Below, piece by piece: positions 34,113 through 46,429 of a stretch of 64,000 nucleotides of DNA. The notes beneath the pieces were generated by a model. It worked only from the letters and a program-made list of their open reading frames with translations. It had not been told where the DNA came from and searched no databases. The stretch comes from Scatophagus argus. Taxonomy: Eukaryota > Chordata > Actinopteri > Scatophagidae. How positions within the stretch are numbered: the stretch's first letter is position 1; each line of letters begins with the position of its first letter. Location: NCBI RefSeq assembly GCF_020382885.2, contig NC_058495.1, positions 2,411,627-2,475,626 on the forward strand. The letters run 5' to 3'. A program made the translations under genes and the position numbers.

Positions 34113-37100
34113 CTACTGGATGACACAGCAGCAGGTTGCTGGGTAATTGTCAGCGCTGACTTTGTGCTCGTTGCCGTAGACGAAGTACACATGAGAGCTG
34201 CCTTTCCACTTGTAGTTCACCTTAGTGATGGGGATCAACTCGACTGTCTGCCTCTGAGTCAGACAGAGAGAAAGACAGTGATGTTAAAGGAAAGGTTTCA
34301 ACATTTTGGAAAATAAAATTCAGCCTCTGTCTTTCCCAGAGCGAGGTGTTTGATGGATATCACTCTCAGCATGAAGAGAGGGGAATAGCCAGGCTCACTC
34401 TCTCAAAAGTCACAACGTCACTTCTTACATTCTGAGTGAAACTACCTATTGTGCACATGTGGACATTTCAGTTGCTTTCAATGCACACAATTCAACTTCA
34501 AGTGCTTCCACTGAACTTTTAGTTGATTTGTTTCTGACCTTTCAACTTTCATTTCTTATTCCTCAAATAATGATTCAGCTACTTTCAGTGCTTATACATC
34601 AGCTGACACTGAACTTGTTAGATTAGTTTGGTCAACGTCAAAGGAATCATGTTGTGTTACTTAAAATGGTGTTATGTATAGTCCTTTGAGACAAGCTGCC
34701 TGTAAAAACGGACTATACAAATAAAGTTGTCTTGTCTTGTCAACTTAGGCTATTAAAAATAGCTGTCCCTTCAAAAAAATGACCAGAAAGAAAAGAGCAT
34801 CCTGTGGCCTCCAGGGGCCTCAAAAGTTACAGTGATGCCCATCTGTGTTCTGGAAACCCAGACCTGAAACTGATATCCATCTTCTCGCCTGACTCTGGAG
34901 AACACAGATAATATGTTACCTCCTCCTTTATGCATTAAATATTTTAAAGACCTTCAGTTATGTGTTTTCAAGAATTTCCCTTCAGGGATAAATAAAGGAA
35001 TTCTGATTCTGATTCTGATTCATCTTTGATCTTCTCCAACATGTGTCTGTCTGCAGACCTACCTGCTGCAGGATCCTGGAGGTCTGGGCGTACTTGCTTT
35101 GGTGCTCCCTGACCAGACGCTCTGAAGCCTCGGACATGGCCGGGTTTGGGAACCCGAGCAGCGGGTAGACCTGAGAAGAGACGGAGAGATCAATAGACAG
35201 TGCTGACAATAAAACAGACATTTGTGATGTCCTATAATTGCTCCATCACCTTGTGCCACCCAAAGAATAAACTATCACTGTCTGCCTGTCTTTTTGCCAC
35301 AGCAAATGTCATGTACATGATTGAGGGGGGTTTTTAACCCAACATCTAGTAATTTTATTGATAACATTAATATTGATGTGCAGAAGATAGCACAGCTGCT
35401 GCTTAATTTTATGGGAATAATCCATACTAGGGATGTGAACAGTTAGTTGACTGGTTGTTTAAACGGCGACACCCGAAATACTAGTTGGTTATTAAACTCA
35501 TTATTATTGTTCTACCAATCAATGCCCATGTAGAAGCCACTTCTGGAGCTAAGTGTATGTAGGACACCACCCTGGTCCTTTGTACTTTGGGTTACAATAT
35601 ACCGTTGGTAAAACCTTTTACTTGGGACAGGTGTAGCTGGACGGACAGGCACAAACAGTTTTTTGAGGGCTACATAAGGCAAACGCTGTGTTGCTGGATT
35701 GGCGAAATGATTGGCTGAATGCAGATTTCTAGACAATGATTTCTTGTATAGAACATGTAGAAAAACATATAGTCCAATATTCCATCAAAGACAAGAAGTG
35801 GAATTGAGACTTCATTCGATTCTGCTAAGTGGTGCTACGGTCAGGTATTAGTCTGTCTATGCAGCACTTCAGTGGCTTTAAGTTCTTAAATATTGACATA
35901 ATTTACATTTAAATTTCATGTCTTCATAGTCAGATGTTGCTTTATAAAAAAATGAGCATCTGTTACCGATTTTGTGGAAGATATTATTGTGAGTGTGATT
36001 AAGGTTTTCAAATGGCTTTTATAATATATATATTTTTTTTTAGAAAAAAACATTTATCATTACAGATTAAATTGTGTTCAATTTTGACTGTTTTCTGAAT
36101 GTTTTCTTATTTTTAGACTACCGTATTTTCCGGACTATAAGCCGCTACTTTTTTCCCACACCTTTAACTCTGCAGCCTAAACAACGATGCGGCTAATCTA
36201 TAGATTTTTACGGGCTGACGGCCCGATGATGCGAAGAGGAAGACGCCAATTTTAAGCGTACTTTTAACTTTTAACTTTTAACAGTCATTCTGCGTGTCAT
36301 GCACATACCATCATCATGGAAAACACTCGAAGAAATGCATATGATGCAGCTTTTAAGTTAAAAGCAATCGAATTGTCTGTCCAAGAAGGAAATAGAGCTG
36401 CTGCACGTAAGTTTGGCGTAAATGCATCAATGGTGAGACGTTGGAGACGGCAGCGTGAAGAACTGACGCAATGCAAAAAGACGACAAAAGCTTTCAGAGG
36501 TAATAAAAGCAGATGGCCCGGACTTGAAAACGTATGTCATGTTACAATGTGGACACCTGCGGCTTATAGTAAAGTGCGGCCTATATATGTACAAATATTT
36601 TTTTCTTTTTAAATTTGGTGCGCTCGGCTTATACTCGGTAGTTGAACAGTCAAAGTTTAAACGCCGGTGAAATTAATCCTTAGGAACATTCCTACCAGGT
36701 ACTGGTTGTTCTTGAACAACTCCTTCCCGCTCACTGAGTGAAGATCATCAGTGTTCAGGCCAGAGTTCTGCTGCACCACATGGTCATCCACATGGTTAAC
36801 CCTAAACACACAGATAGACAAATACAATATAAATATGCATGAATAAACACATTTATACACTCATATACAGACATATACACAAACACATGTAAACAAATAT
36901 ACACACAGAAACATACACACACACACACACAATTTCATAACCTCATTTAAGCTGGCCTTAAAATTGTTCCAATTTAAAGTCACATCATGTAGGTTTAACT
37001 TTGTGCCACCAGGGGGCACCAGTGCATCAGTCATCGATCATACAAAACTACATTAATTCACTATGTGATGATTAAATCATCTATCAAATTTGTTTGATGT

Positions 37101-40100
37101 CATGCGTTTTTGTTTATAGAAAACTGCTGATAACTAGTTGCTGCTTTCAGGCCCTTTTAAGCCTTCTCAAGAAGCCCATGGAACATGTTCAAGGAGCCCT
37201 GGAACCACCACAGACCCCTAAAAGCTCTTATAGAACCTCCTGAATTCTTATAGGACTACTCTAACATCTTCAACGTTTTAATCAATCTCCTTAAGGACTT
37301 TCGGAACCCTTTGAAGAGCCACCAAGGACCTGAGAATTGAGCAGCAACACCTTGATTTCTTTGAAACTCGAAAATAATACCTCAAGCATCACTGAAACCC
37401 CTGCCAGAACTACTGTAACACGGAGTCTCAAGAAATCTTCTCTGGGATTTCTAGAAACTCTTAGCAGCCCTCTACAACTTCCTCAAGGACAATGTGAATT
37501 TTCCCTATCCTTCAAGGACTGCATGGAAAATCCTCAAGGACCACTGAATTGTCTTCCAGGAGTCCAAAACCCAGTTTCAGGACCCTTAGAACAGCACTCA
37601 CTACAGTTGTAGTATCAGTACTCACCACTCCACTTTGAGCTTGATGTAGGTCAGCAGTTGTCGTTTTCCTTTACACTTTTGACACTCCTTCATTCCCTGA
37701 GCGTTACATGAGGTACACCTGCACACACAGACACAATTACACATGTGGCACACGTGCTTCACATTCTCTGATCCAAATGTACTGACTGGTGTGTTTTTTA
37801 ATGCTTTCCTCAAGTTACTGATCATTTTGTAAACTGATCTCTTCCCTTGCTGTCACTGATTCAGTGTCTCCTTTAACTGAAAATCAGCTTCAGAAGGTAG
37901 TTGCTCAAGAAGTGTTTGCTGAAAACCACAGGAAATCCTGAAAGTTTAAGGATTACTACATCAACGTGTTTTGAGCCACCGCCCCATATATCTGAGGTGT
38001 CATTAATCAAACCTATCAAGACCATTTTCCTTCCTTTTCTCTTTTATTGTGAAAACCTGACAGTCTTACAGATTCAAACATCTATAACTTACTTATTCAA
38101 AGAGAAACAGTCTAAAGGGAACATCTCTCTAGGGCATCAGTAGACTTATTAAGTTACACAGGCAAAACAAGTTAGTCACTGCCCTGGAGCACCAGGACTA
38201 CCCGCCCCCCTTCAGGACCTGTCTTTGCCTTTAGCATCACAGCGAGTGCAGTTCTCATTGTCCTTCATTCCAGCGCCGTTGCACACCCAGCAAAGTTTCT
38301 GCAGAGACACAGACAGAAGAATTAACATGGAGCATTTCACTGTAAATACACATTAGTTGGGACTAATTTTATCAATTTATTTATCTACTACATCCTCAGC
38401 CTCTACTTTCATGTCATCAAACCTTTTCTGTCTGTAATGTTATGAAGTGGCTACGTTAAAAAAAGCACAATCATTACTTTATGTAATATAATATAATTGA
38501 TTATTTGAGTGATTGACTGAAAAATCTTACATCATATCCACTGCCTTGGCACTCAGTACATGGCATCATACCTGTAGCATGACAGGTGTTGCAGTCCTAC
38601 AAACACATAAACACAAACACAATTAAATAATTACTTTAGGAGCCCTGTTCACTAAAGGTTTGTTTCTGAAGCCCGCAGTTTTTTTAAATTGTTCGCAGTG
38701 TGAGCGGTGTGAATGTACACCATCAGCAACACAGTGATGTAAAATGGACGCTCACAGGTGCTGAGCACCTATTTTACACTGAGCACTGCACATTTGGTGA
38801 CAGTTTTCCAGTCACCAAGAGCTGGAAAGTGATTAACTTTGGCTAAAACTTTGAGCCAGTCACAGTCAATTTTTTACCCAGCCATCCAATCAGTAGATTA
38901 TAAGACAATAAATAATAAACCTGTGGAACAACCTCATTTAGCAAGTCAGCCCATTTAAATCAGGGTTTAAAACACTACTGTTGTTTTCTTGCTTTAATTT
39001 TTCTTGCCTTTTAAATGTAATTTCTTTGAAAACTGAATTCATCTGCTTGTTTTTGCTTCCATTATTTTTTAATTAAATTTTTAATGCTTTATTTTTAATG
39101 TATTTCTTGTAAATGTCCTTGTAAAGCACTTTGAGTTGCTTTGTTTTCCGAATGATGCTATATAAACACATTTCTGGAACCCACCAAGGACCAATGACAG
39201 TTCTTCAAGGATCCCTTGATGATCCTTGAGGACTATTTGAACCTTTTAGTTAGATCACAGTCAGATCATCATTTTTACCTCTGATCTAAATCAGAACTCA
39301 CAGCACATTAAACAGCGGGTAACCACAGCAACAGAGTGGTCTTTGACCGATAGCTCCTGTTAACCAATCACCTGGACGGAGGAGGTGTAGGGCACGCGGA
39401 TCTCCTCCGTGTGATTAGTGAAAAGGCTGGGAGGCGTGGCCTGGATCTCCCAGGGCCGTGGGGCAGTCTGGGTGTAGAAGTCAGCTGGCTCACCTGTCGG
39501 TCACACAAGAGAGACATGCCACTACCCTGTAAATCAAAATCATCTGTTAGCTGAAACCTCATGCCATAGTGATGTCACCAGGGGTGTCTCAGCTGCAGAT
39601 TCATAACAGAAAGTCTGTGTTACAAACTGGAAGAGCGAACTTTGAAAGATGATAGGAGTTTGGTGCATAATAGCGACTAAAAGTCAGTCTCTCAGAAGTA
39701 CAAAGACTTTAAGGGAATTCAATACTGGATCACTGGGAAAGACCTTTTCTGAGACCCTCTTAGCACATTTCACTGGCTTCCTGACTGCTTGCTCTCATAG
39801 TTTGATGTTCTGATAATAGAGGCTTTAAAGTGTATATCTAACCTTCTTGTGTGAAACCCTTTTTATGCAACTCAGTGAAGTTATCCTGATAAGTCAGTAA
39901 TTTGACTTTTCTGCAGTTAATTACCCCTGCGTTCATCACTACAAGGACCCAACTAAGACCCTTGAGCGAAGACGATTTGTCTGCTCTTTGCTTCTTCAAA
40001 GGGCTACCATGAGGTCCAGACTTGGTTTTTACAGTATGTAGCTTCTGCTACCAGGGGTCTCTCAATAAAAACAAAAGCATGGGAGTTTTTGTCTTAGGCA

Positions 40101-40535
40101 TTAACTGTTATAGATGAAATCCTACCTGCCATGACTGAGGCAGAAATAATCACAAATGAGGTAACGTTTTAAAGTTTCAGCCACGTTATGTTGAGTCATC
40201 CTCACCGACTTCCTTCCTCACTCTCTGACTCTCTCCTGGACGTTACAGGGACAGGCAGCCAAATGGAAGGCACCATTACCATGATCAAATTATGGCTTTC
40301 TCTGGGTTTGAATGTTGTTAGATACATTCAGCGAAATCAAAGAACACAGCTCAACAAGATATAGGATAGTCATTTTAATACAATTTAAATATGCTATATG
40401 TTGCATCTTTATAGAAAACACAGGAGTTGGTCTTCCCAGAATACAGTTTATCTTTGTTGATGACTTAACTAAAATGTCCAAAAAATGAAGTCACTATATT
40501 GTCTGTCCTATTAGATAACAAACAGCATGCATATG

Positions 40536-40572
<37 letters not shown>

Positions 40573-43500
40573 CTTCATGAGGTTTTTGGGCCCACTCAGT
40601 TGACCTGGACTCAGTGAATGTCTCCAGTCGGTACTGCCAAACAGAAAACAAACTCCAACTAAAGATACTACATATGCAGTGATTTTAGATGATGGGGACA
40701 AATATAAAAACAACACGAGCATCCTTATAAACGACGTGCTCCACTCACGGATGATGCAGCGTAAATCGTGAACAGACTGCTAGCAAATGGTAACTGCTAC
40801 GAGATCGGTTACCACGCTACAAGGTAACAGAGAAGCTCAGATTTCTTTTGGAAATGAGAACAGGCTTTTAGAGGACTATTTCTGAATAAACACAAGTTTT
40901 GTTTATCTGCAGTCTAAACCAGTAATTCAGAGTCTGAATCTGATCATCTTCTCACTTGTTTGTTATAAAGAGATGACGTTTTGACAGTGGAGACTCTCAA
41001 ACTGTTAACACCGTTGACTGAAAGCTGTCCGAACACAACACCCCTCATATGGAATTCTGTTTTTGTGTTTCCTCTTTTGAAAAGGGGCTGACCCTGGTGT
41101 ACAGGCCCACCTCCAAAATGTCTGGCCTGGTCAAGGTTTTGTAATCTCTATCAAGTGTACAACTGAAAGAGTTCTTATCTCCTAACAATATTTTATCTTC
41201 AGTTTGGTTTTTATGATAAGTTTGCCACTTATGTGTGACATACAGGCAAGAAATGCTGTACCAGTAAAAATTAAAAATGCCTCATCAAAATTCAATATTT
41301 GCAATAATTTTTTGGTTCCGGTTCTGGTTCCAGAAAGAACAATGTCTGGGTCCAGACCTGGACTGCAATCCACCAAATTTTGGTTCTTTTGCTACCAAGG
41401 GGGGATGGTGGGTTTTTGCACCCCTACTGCTTGCGTTCCCAGAAGAGCTCATTATTCCTGGTGTCAACGATAAGCAAATAACGCTTTGTGAAACTGCTTA
41501 GAAACCCAAAAACAGAACATAACACAGAAATCTTGCCTCAGAATCACCACAGTTTTCTACAGTATCAGAGCAATCCAGTGATAGCTATCTGTACATCCAT
41601 GGACACACAGCAAACAAGATGAGCTAATAGCTAATTTGGCTAAGTTTTAGCCTGCAGCTAACTAATCGACTCCATGAAAAACATTATAAGAAATGTAGAT
41701 CTAAAATTTAAAGCATGTTTATGATCCAAAATAGAAGTAAGAGGGTTACTGTGAGTGCTGATGTCTTAATCACAGGTGGTTTGATTCAAATAGCAACACC
41801 TGTTCCATCGAACACACACACAGGCCAAACAAGACGGAGTTAGAGTTTGCCGTTTCAGGCATGAAGATGTTTCGTCAGTTTTAGACATTTAGACCATTCT
41901 GGTTTGGTCACATTTGAATGGTCACATGACAGTCATAAAGTCATGAGAAGTGTTACCCTGCAGAGAACATTCACAGCTCTCCAGAGCTGCACTTTGACAC
42001 AGCAGTGCTTTTGTCAAAACGCTAACACCCGTACGCTAACATGCTCACAACCTACTCATATTTAGCAGGTATATGTTTATGTTGTTCACCATCTAACATG
42101 CTAAAGTTTGCCAATTTGCACAAAACACAAAGTCCTGCTGAAGCTGATGCCATTCGTTTACTTGGTGAATAAATAAACAGTTGTGCACCACTAAGTTCTT
42201 GTGGGAAATCACGGTCAGAAGTGGTTCTTAAAGAGTAAGAAGTTGGAGGAGCCAATCAGTGATCTGTGTTAGAACAGCTGAAGGCACTGGCCCTACAGAT
42301 CAGGACTGGTGCATTCTAATGTAATAAACACAGCAGAACACGGGCTGGTAATGGCAGCGTGAACACTGTGGACAACAGCTCACCCTGTAGGTGTTGTAAG
42401 GCTCCATGTTGGTGATGACTCCATCGGTGGCAGGAGCACCACTGTAGCAGCAATGAGACGACGCAAAGCTCTTGAACGCCTCAGAGGCCACATCCTCTGA
42501 CAGCGATGGGATGCTACAACACACACACACACACACAAAGAATCACATTCTGAGTTAAATCAGAATATTCTCAGAATGCAGCCTTTGCTCACAGAGCACT
42601 ATGAGCATCACTGCTGGCTGGAGCTGGCTGGTTGTTTAAAGGCTCCGCCCCCCCTCTGGAATACACAGGTTAACACAGAACACACAGGAAGTAGAAATGC
42701 TGCAAAGCATCACAACAGACCAATTCTGCTTCCCCGAATACACAGAGCTGATCTTTATAATAACCTCATGAATGTATAACATATAGATTTTGAGGCTTCA
42801 ATGACTAAACAGCCCAACTGGTTAACATGGGGCTGACAGAAATGTGCTTTGCAGTCGCCTCCTGTGTGCCTCTGTCAGTTTCTTACCTCCAGTCATCAGG
42901 TGCAGGGCCAGGTTGGGGCGGGGCTACAGGCTCCAAGGGCACAGGAGGAGGGAGGTAACCTCCTGCACCAATAACAACAAACTTTAAGTAGTTGCAACAA
43001 TGGGAACGTTATGTGAACATGTGCAGGTTGGAGTCCTCTTACCTCCTCCTGCCACAGTGCCTTCATAGCCAGGCACGTTGCCAAACATGTTGACTGCAGG
43101 GGCGGTGACAGGGGGATACACAGCTGGAAGAAACGATAGGAAGCAGTTAATATATCAGAAATGTCAAAAAATGTTTCTGTTAATAAATCGGAGCTCAAGG
43201 GGAGTTCAAAGCTGAAGAAAACCATCAACTTTATCGTTTTTAATTTCCTGGTTCACCCTTAATGTACAAAAGATCTAATCAGGCTGATAAGTGAAAACTC
43301 CTGTGCAGGTGAGCATAGGTGTGAAGGTCTTTAAAGAAACATGACACTTTGGGAAATACACTTATTACATGAAGCGACTGAGGCCACTAGCAGATAATAA
43401 AACTCAAGACAGTGGTTGGTTAGCTTAATTTAGAATGGAAACACAGAGCTACCCTGACTGGGGAGAGGGGAAGAGGAGGTTACAAAGGATGGAGGCATTA

Positions 43501-44460
43501 AAGAAGAGAAAGATGAATTAAAAATGAAGCGTGAGCTAGAGAACAGGACACAGAGATGAACAGAACAGAGGATGCTTAGAGAAGAAAAAGGCAATGAGGA
43601 CGCAGAGAGGGGAGGAGATCGCGTTATTTTTATTCATTACGGTGTCCATGTTAGTATCTGGCCTCTCACGTCCCGCTTTTAATTAGCAACTCAAATACCA
43701 TGCAGGCCTATTTTAGCTCTTTGTTGTTCTAATCTTTAACCTAAACGTGTTCTTCTTAGCTTACTGTACCATTTTGGTTTTTAGCCTCATGGTCGGTTTG
43801 TATTTGAATATATTCCTACTAGCATGATGCACATTTCACTCACTGTAAAGACTGTGAGTCCAGGACCTGTCAGTCCGGGGGGGCGTTGGATAGACGGACT
43901 TTGATAAAGTCGATTATTAGTCACACGATCACCAAGAAACCTGTGGTATAATACTTGGAAAATGGATCAACAAATCCATATGAAACCCTTCATACCCACT
44001 CATGCTGTTTGGAACTCTAACAACTCGATTTCGAACGCATCTGGACTGAAGATCTAAGCGATGAAAGGGTCGCGCCGTCAGACTCGTTACAGGTTTGCTG
44101 GATTTAGTTAATAAACTGGCACTTTTTTTCTGACTCCATATAAATCACCATGTTTACAGGCTTCAGTCACTTCAACAGATGTTTAAATTCAGTAAAAAAA
44201 CAAAACAACAAACTTTAGGTTGATTCTTTTTTAAAAACAAAGGGTCCACGACTGCTTTTAAACGAGTTGAACTACACACTGAAAACCTGTTGGAGGTTTA
44301 AACCGTGTCGAAGCTGTATGAAACGTTTTCGTGCCTAATGCCTGCAGGACGTTTATTCCAGTCGTGTCCTGTTACGAGTGGGAGTGTGCTGTGGTCACTT
44401 TGGTGACGCGTGTAATATTGTGCAATGTCGTGTGTGTCGGCACCTACCTGCACTGGTCAT
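34113..44460 (-). CDS. ssuh2: SSUH2 homologue (DnaJ-like CxxC zinc-motif protein)
   Basis: Complete, 358 aa. Exons in transcription order: 44460-44448, 43123-43043, 42962-42887, 42513-42384, 40633-40573, 39493-39372, 38596-38531, 38298-38219, 37718-37626, 36801-36696, 35170-35063, 34253-34113 (TAG). Lengths keep one frame throughout. Pro/Gly-rich N terminus, then IPSLSEDVASEAFKSFASSH, VITNMEPYNTYR, ETFTESRSTEW and WEIQATPPSLFTNHTEEIRV. Six CxxCxxxG-like motifs follow at residues 163-228 (CNTCHATG, CTECQGSG, CWVCNGAG, CTRCDAKG, CTSCNAQG, CQKCKGKR). The C terminus has LLTYIKLKVEW, SGKELFKNNQYL, SERLVREHQSKYAQTSRILQ and VNYKWKGSSHVYFVYGNEH. This is the SSUH2 order. The family's molecular role is poorly known; the motifs resemble the DnaJ zinc-binding region but there is no J domain. 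The exon 8 donor (GTCCTG) is weak. The start of exon 3 is ambiguous by 3 nt (TGCAG or GGAG acceptor). Confidence 0.92.
34650..34741 (+). mobile_element. LINE 3' tail (CTTGT repeats)
   Basis: AGTCCTTTGAGACAAGCTGC and GGACTATACAAATAAAGTTG ending in TCTTG repeats. It matches the terminal part of the LINE at 48245-49428. Lies in the last ssuh2 intron. Confidence 0.7.
36121..36638 (+). mobile_element. pogo/Tigger-like DNA transposon remnant with a DNA-binding domain
   Basis: Bounded by TA (36119-36120 and 36639-36640). The left end is CCGTATTTTCCGGACTATAA GCCGC. The right end, reverse complemented, is CCGAGTATAAGCCGAGCGC, so the right copy lacks about 12 bases. Inside, an ATG at 36316 opens 98 codons beginning MENTRRNAYDAAFKLKAIEL. 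It contains GNRAAARKFGVNASMVRRWR and REELTQCKKTTKAFRGNKSR, a helix-turn-helix domain of the Brinker/CENP-B-like kind found at the N terminus of pogo-related transposases. The catalytic DDE part is absent. It lies in ssuh2 intron 10 with its right end only about 57 bp from exon 10. Confidence 0.75.
37135..37615. repeat. Degenerate CTCAAGGACC-type tandem repeat
   Basis: Many imperfect units built on CAAGGA, GGAACC, AGAACC, CTAGAAACTC and TCAAGGACTG with spacing of roughly 25-40 bp, within ssuh2 intron 9. The same motif set recurs at 39176-39245 in intron 6 (CACCAAGGACCAATGACAG, TTCAAGGATCCCTTGATGA). Confidence 0.7.
40539..40570 (-). repeat. (TG)n / (AC)n fused to the ssuh2 exon 5 donor
   Basis: On the minus strand the exon 5 donor GTAC runs straight into (AC)n, so the intron opens GTACACACACACACAC. 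The tract is 32 nt long. Confidence 0.9.
41995..42180. repeat. Dispersed GCTAACA-type repeat in ssuh2 intron 4
   Basis: CAAAACGCTAACACCCGTAC, GCTAACATGCTCACAACC and CACCATCTAACATGCTAAAG are typical pieces of the repeat also seen near 24245 and 57955. Confidence 0.6.
43134..44447 (-). other. ssuh2 intron 1, no other gene seen
   Basis: Contains a short dispersed repeat near 43320-43420 (AACATGACACTTTGGGAAAT type) and AT-rich sequence. The donor of the 13-nt coding exon 1 is GTAGGTGCCG followed by ACACACAC. Confidence 0.6.
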
Positions 44461-44764
44461 CCTCGCGCTCGGTAATAAACTCTGGCCAGCTGTCCGTCAC
44501 TCACACTGCCGATTCACGCTACTGCAGAGATAAAAATAGCGACCATAGCATGTATAACTTCCGGTTAAAACTTCAAAATAAATGCGTGCCGAGTCGAAAT
44601 GACGGAATGAAGTTTTCCTGCTAGTAATTTTTACTACTTAGAAAATATCTATATAAGCATACAGAAGAAAGTTTTAAAGCTGTCTAATATAAGGGCTAAA
44701 ATAAGTGCAGATACAGATTTTAAATAACCAAGTAAAAATGAGTCTGGCACACAACATTAAGATA

Positions 44765-44960
44765 AGAACTTTATTGATCCTGCAGGAAATTGTTGTGCCG
44801 GGGTTGCAATACAAAGAAGCATACAAAAGTAGCAAGTAATTTTTCACACAAATATAAAAATAACAGCGTAATACCTAAAAAAAATAACAGAGTATATACA
44901 TGAGGTATAGAAGGGCATTGAAATACAGGGTATCAGTGTATTGGTTTTTGTAAATTATTT
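44765..44960 (-). repeat. Retroelement tail-like sequence (TTATTGATCCTGCAGGAAAT)
   Basis: Starts AAGAACTTTATTGATCCTGC and continues AT-rich, like the minus-strand form of the GGGATCAATAAA tails at 29750, 32830 and 53270. It lies about 300 bp upstream of the ssuh2 ATG. Confidence 0.45.
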
Positions 44961-45867
44961 AAGACTGTACAGAAATAGTAACAGTTACATTCGTAAAAAT
45001 AGGGAAGACTGAAGAATGAAATGTATGAACTGTGATCACACTGCAGGCTTAAGGTGGAATCTGCAGCACATTACTTTAAGTCCTCATATTTTATATGCAG
45101 CATGTAAATGTTTAAGAATTGTGGATAAAATAAGTTTAAGCAAGTAAAAGGCTTTTTTTGGTACTATGTTGCAATTTACAAACTTAACCACCCACATTCA
45201 GTTATGGTGCCCACAGAAAGGTATTGTTGACAACTACATTAAAAACCACTTACATATTTTGCTCTTTGAAGTTTAATTGTTTCTTAATTTAAAATAACCT
45301 TGCTCTGATATGATTTTAATTTCCTGGCAGAATATTTTGCCTAGTTTAATATTATTGATCTGAAAGTGGATAAATCCTCTCTGCAGACTGTTCTAGTTTA
45401 AATGATATCTGAGGGATTATTACCCATTTTGTTTGTTACACATTGAGTCTTTGGTTTTAATTATGACTGAGTATATTTTAGTGTCTAATCATACTCAGAA
45501 TTCCAATATGGCAATAACTCTTTAACTTTTTATTGACTTCATTACTCAACCATAAAAGAATTCTGCCTGAACCGGAGTTCCAATTGCTGTAGGCTTTTGT
45601 TGTGAAATGCGCTGGTACAACCTCCGGTATTGTGAGTATCGTGCAGTAATATGCTGGAATGTGGACCACGCCCCATCTGGTATGGATTGTGAATCTGAGC
45701 AGCTCTACTGAGTTTAAGCACACATGGTATGGATAAGATAACGTTAATACCTACTGTACAACCCGGACTTTAGAGGATTTACTGAACGCCTTACTAAAAC
45801 TATATATTGAGCAGTTGTAGAAACAGAAACTCTATAAGGAGACACTGAGGCTTGTAGGAGCAGTTGG

Positions 45868-45925
45868 ATTCAAGGAGCTTTATTGTCATTTCACACATGT
45901 AGAAACATGACGTGGAACGAAATTA
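45868..45925 (-). repeat. Inverted copy of the CTTGAATCC retroelement tail
   Basis: TTCAAGGAGCTTTATTGTCA and ACATGTAGAAACATGACGTG are the reverse complement of the sequence at 32590-32670. Confidence 0.65.
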
Positions 45926-46429
45926 GTTTCCCAATATAAGCCCGATAACCTACAAGTTGGGCAGCGTATCGGTAGACTTATCCCCGTGGTGGGGTTAAAT
46001 CCGAGTATTTTGTAAAATGTCAGCAGGCAGGCCAGGAGCTGTTCTCTCAGTGTTAGACGTGTTTCGACAGTCACCGTTTCTTGAGAGTAAATATTTCTCA
46101 GGTCAACAGGAAGCAGCTGTCCTGACTGGACTGGCAGTCACTGATGTCATTTCTGGTTAGCCCCTCCCCCCTCACCAGTGGGCAGCCACGTAGGAGGTCT
46201 GTTAGTCTTTCAGTTAGTTCTCACAGGATTGGTAGAATATCATGCAACCGCGTTAAAACATCAGGCTTTGCTGGGTGGATCAATAAGCAGAAGGTAACAG
46301 GGCATCACATTTCATCGAAAATGTTTGCTAGAAAATGTTTAGATGCTTCAGATGTTTTTGTAGCAATAAAGTCTGTCTTACCTCACCTAATAAAAGACCT
46401 CAGGGCAGAAAGATCTGTGGACATTCCTT

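Noticed and set aside
34029..34316. 95-codon + strand open stretch
   Set aside because: It is the antisense of ssuh2 exon 12, which matches the SSUH2 C terminus residue by residue on the minus strand.
37135..37615. Possible CRISPR-like or regularly spaced array
   Set aside because: Units are degenerate and irregularly spaced in a eukaryotic intron; no constant repeat or cas gene.
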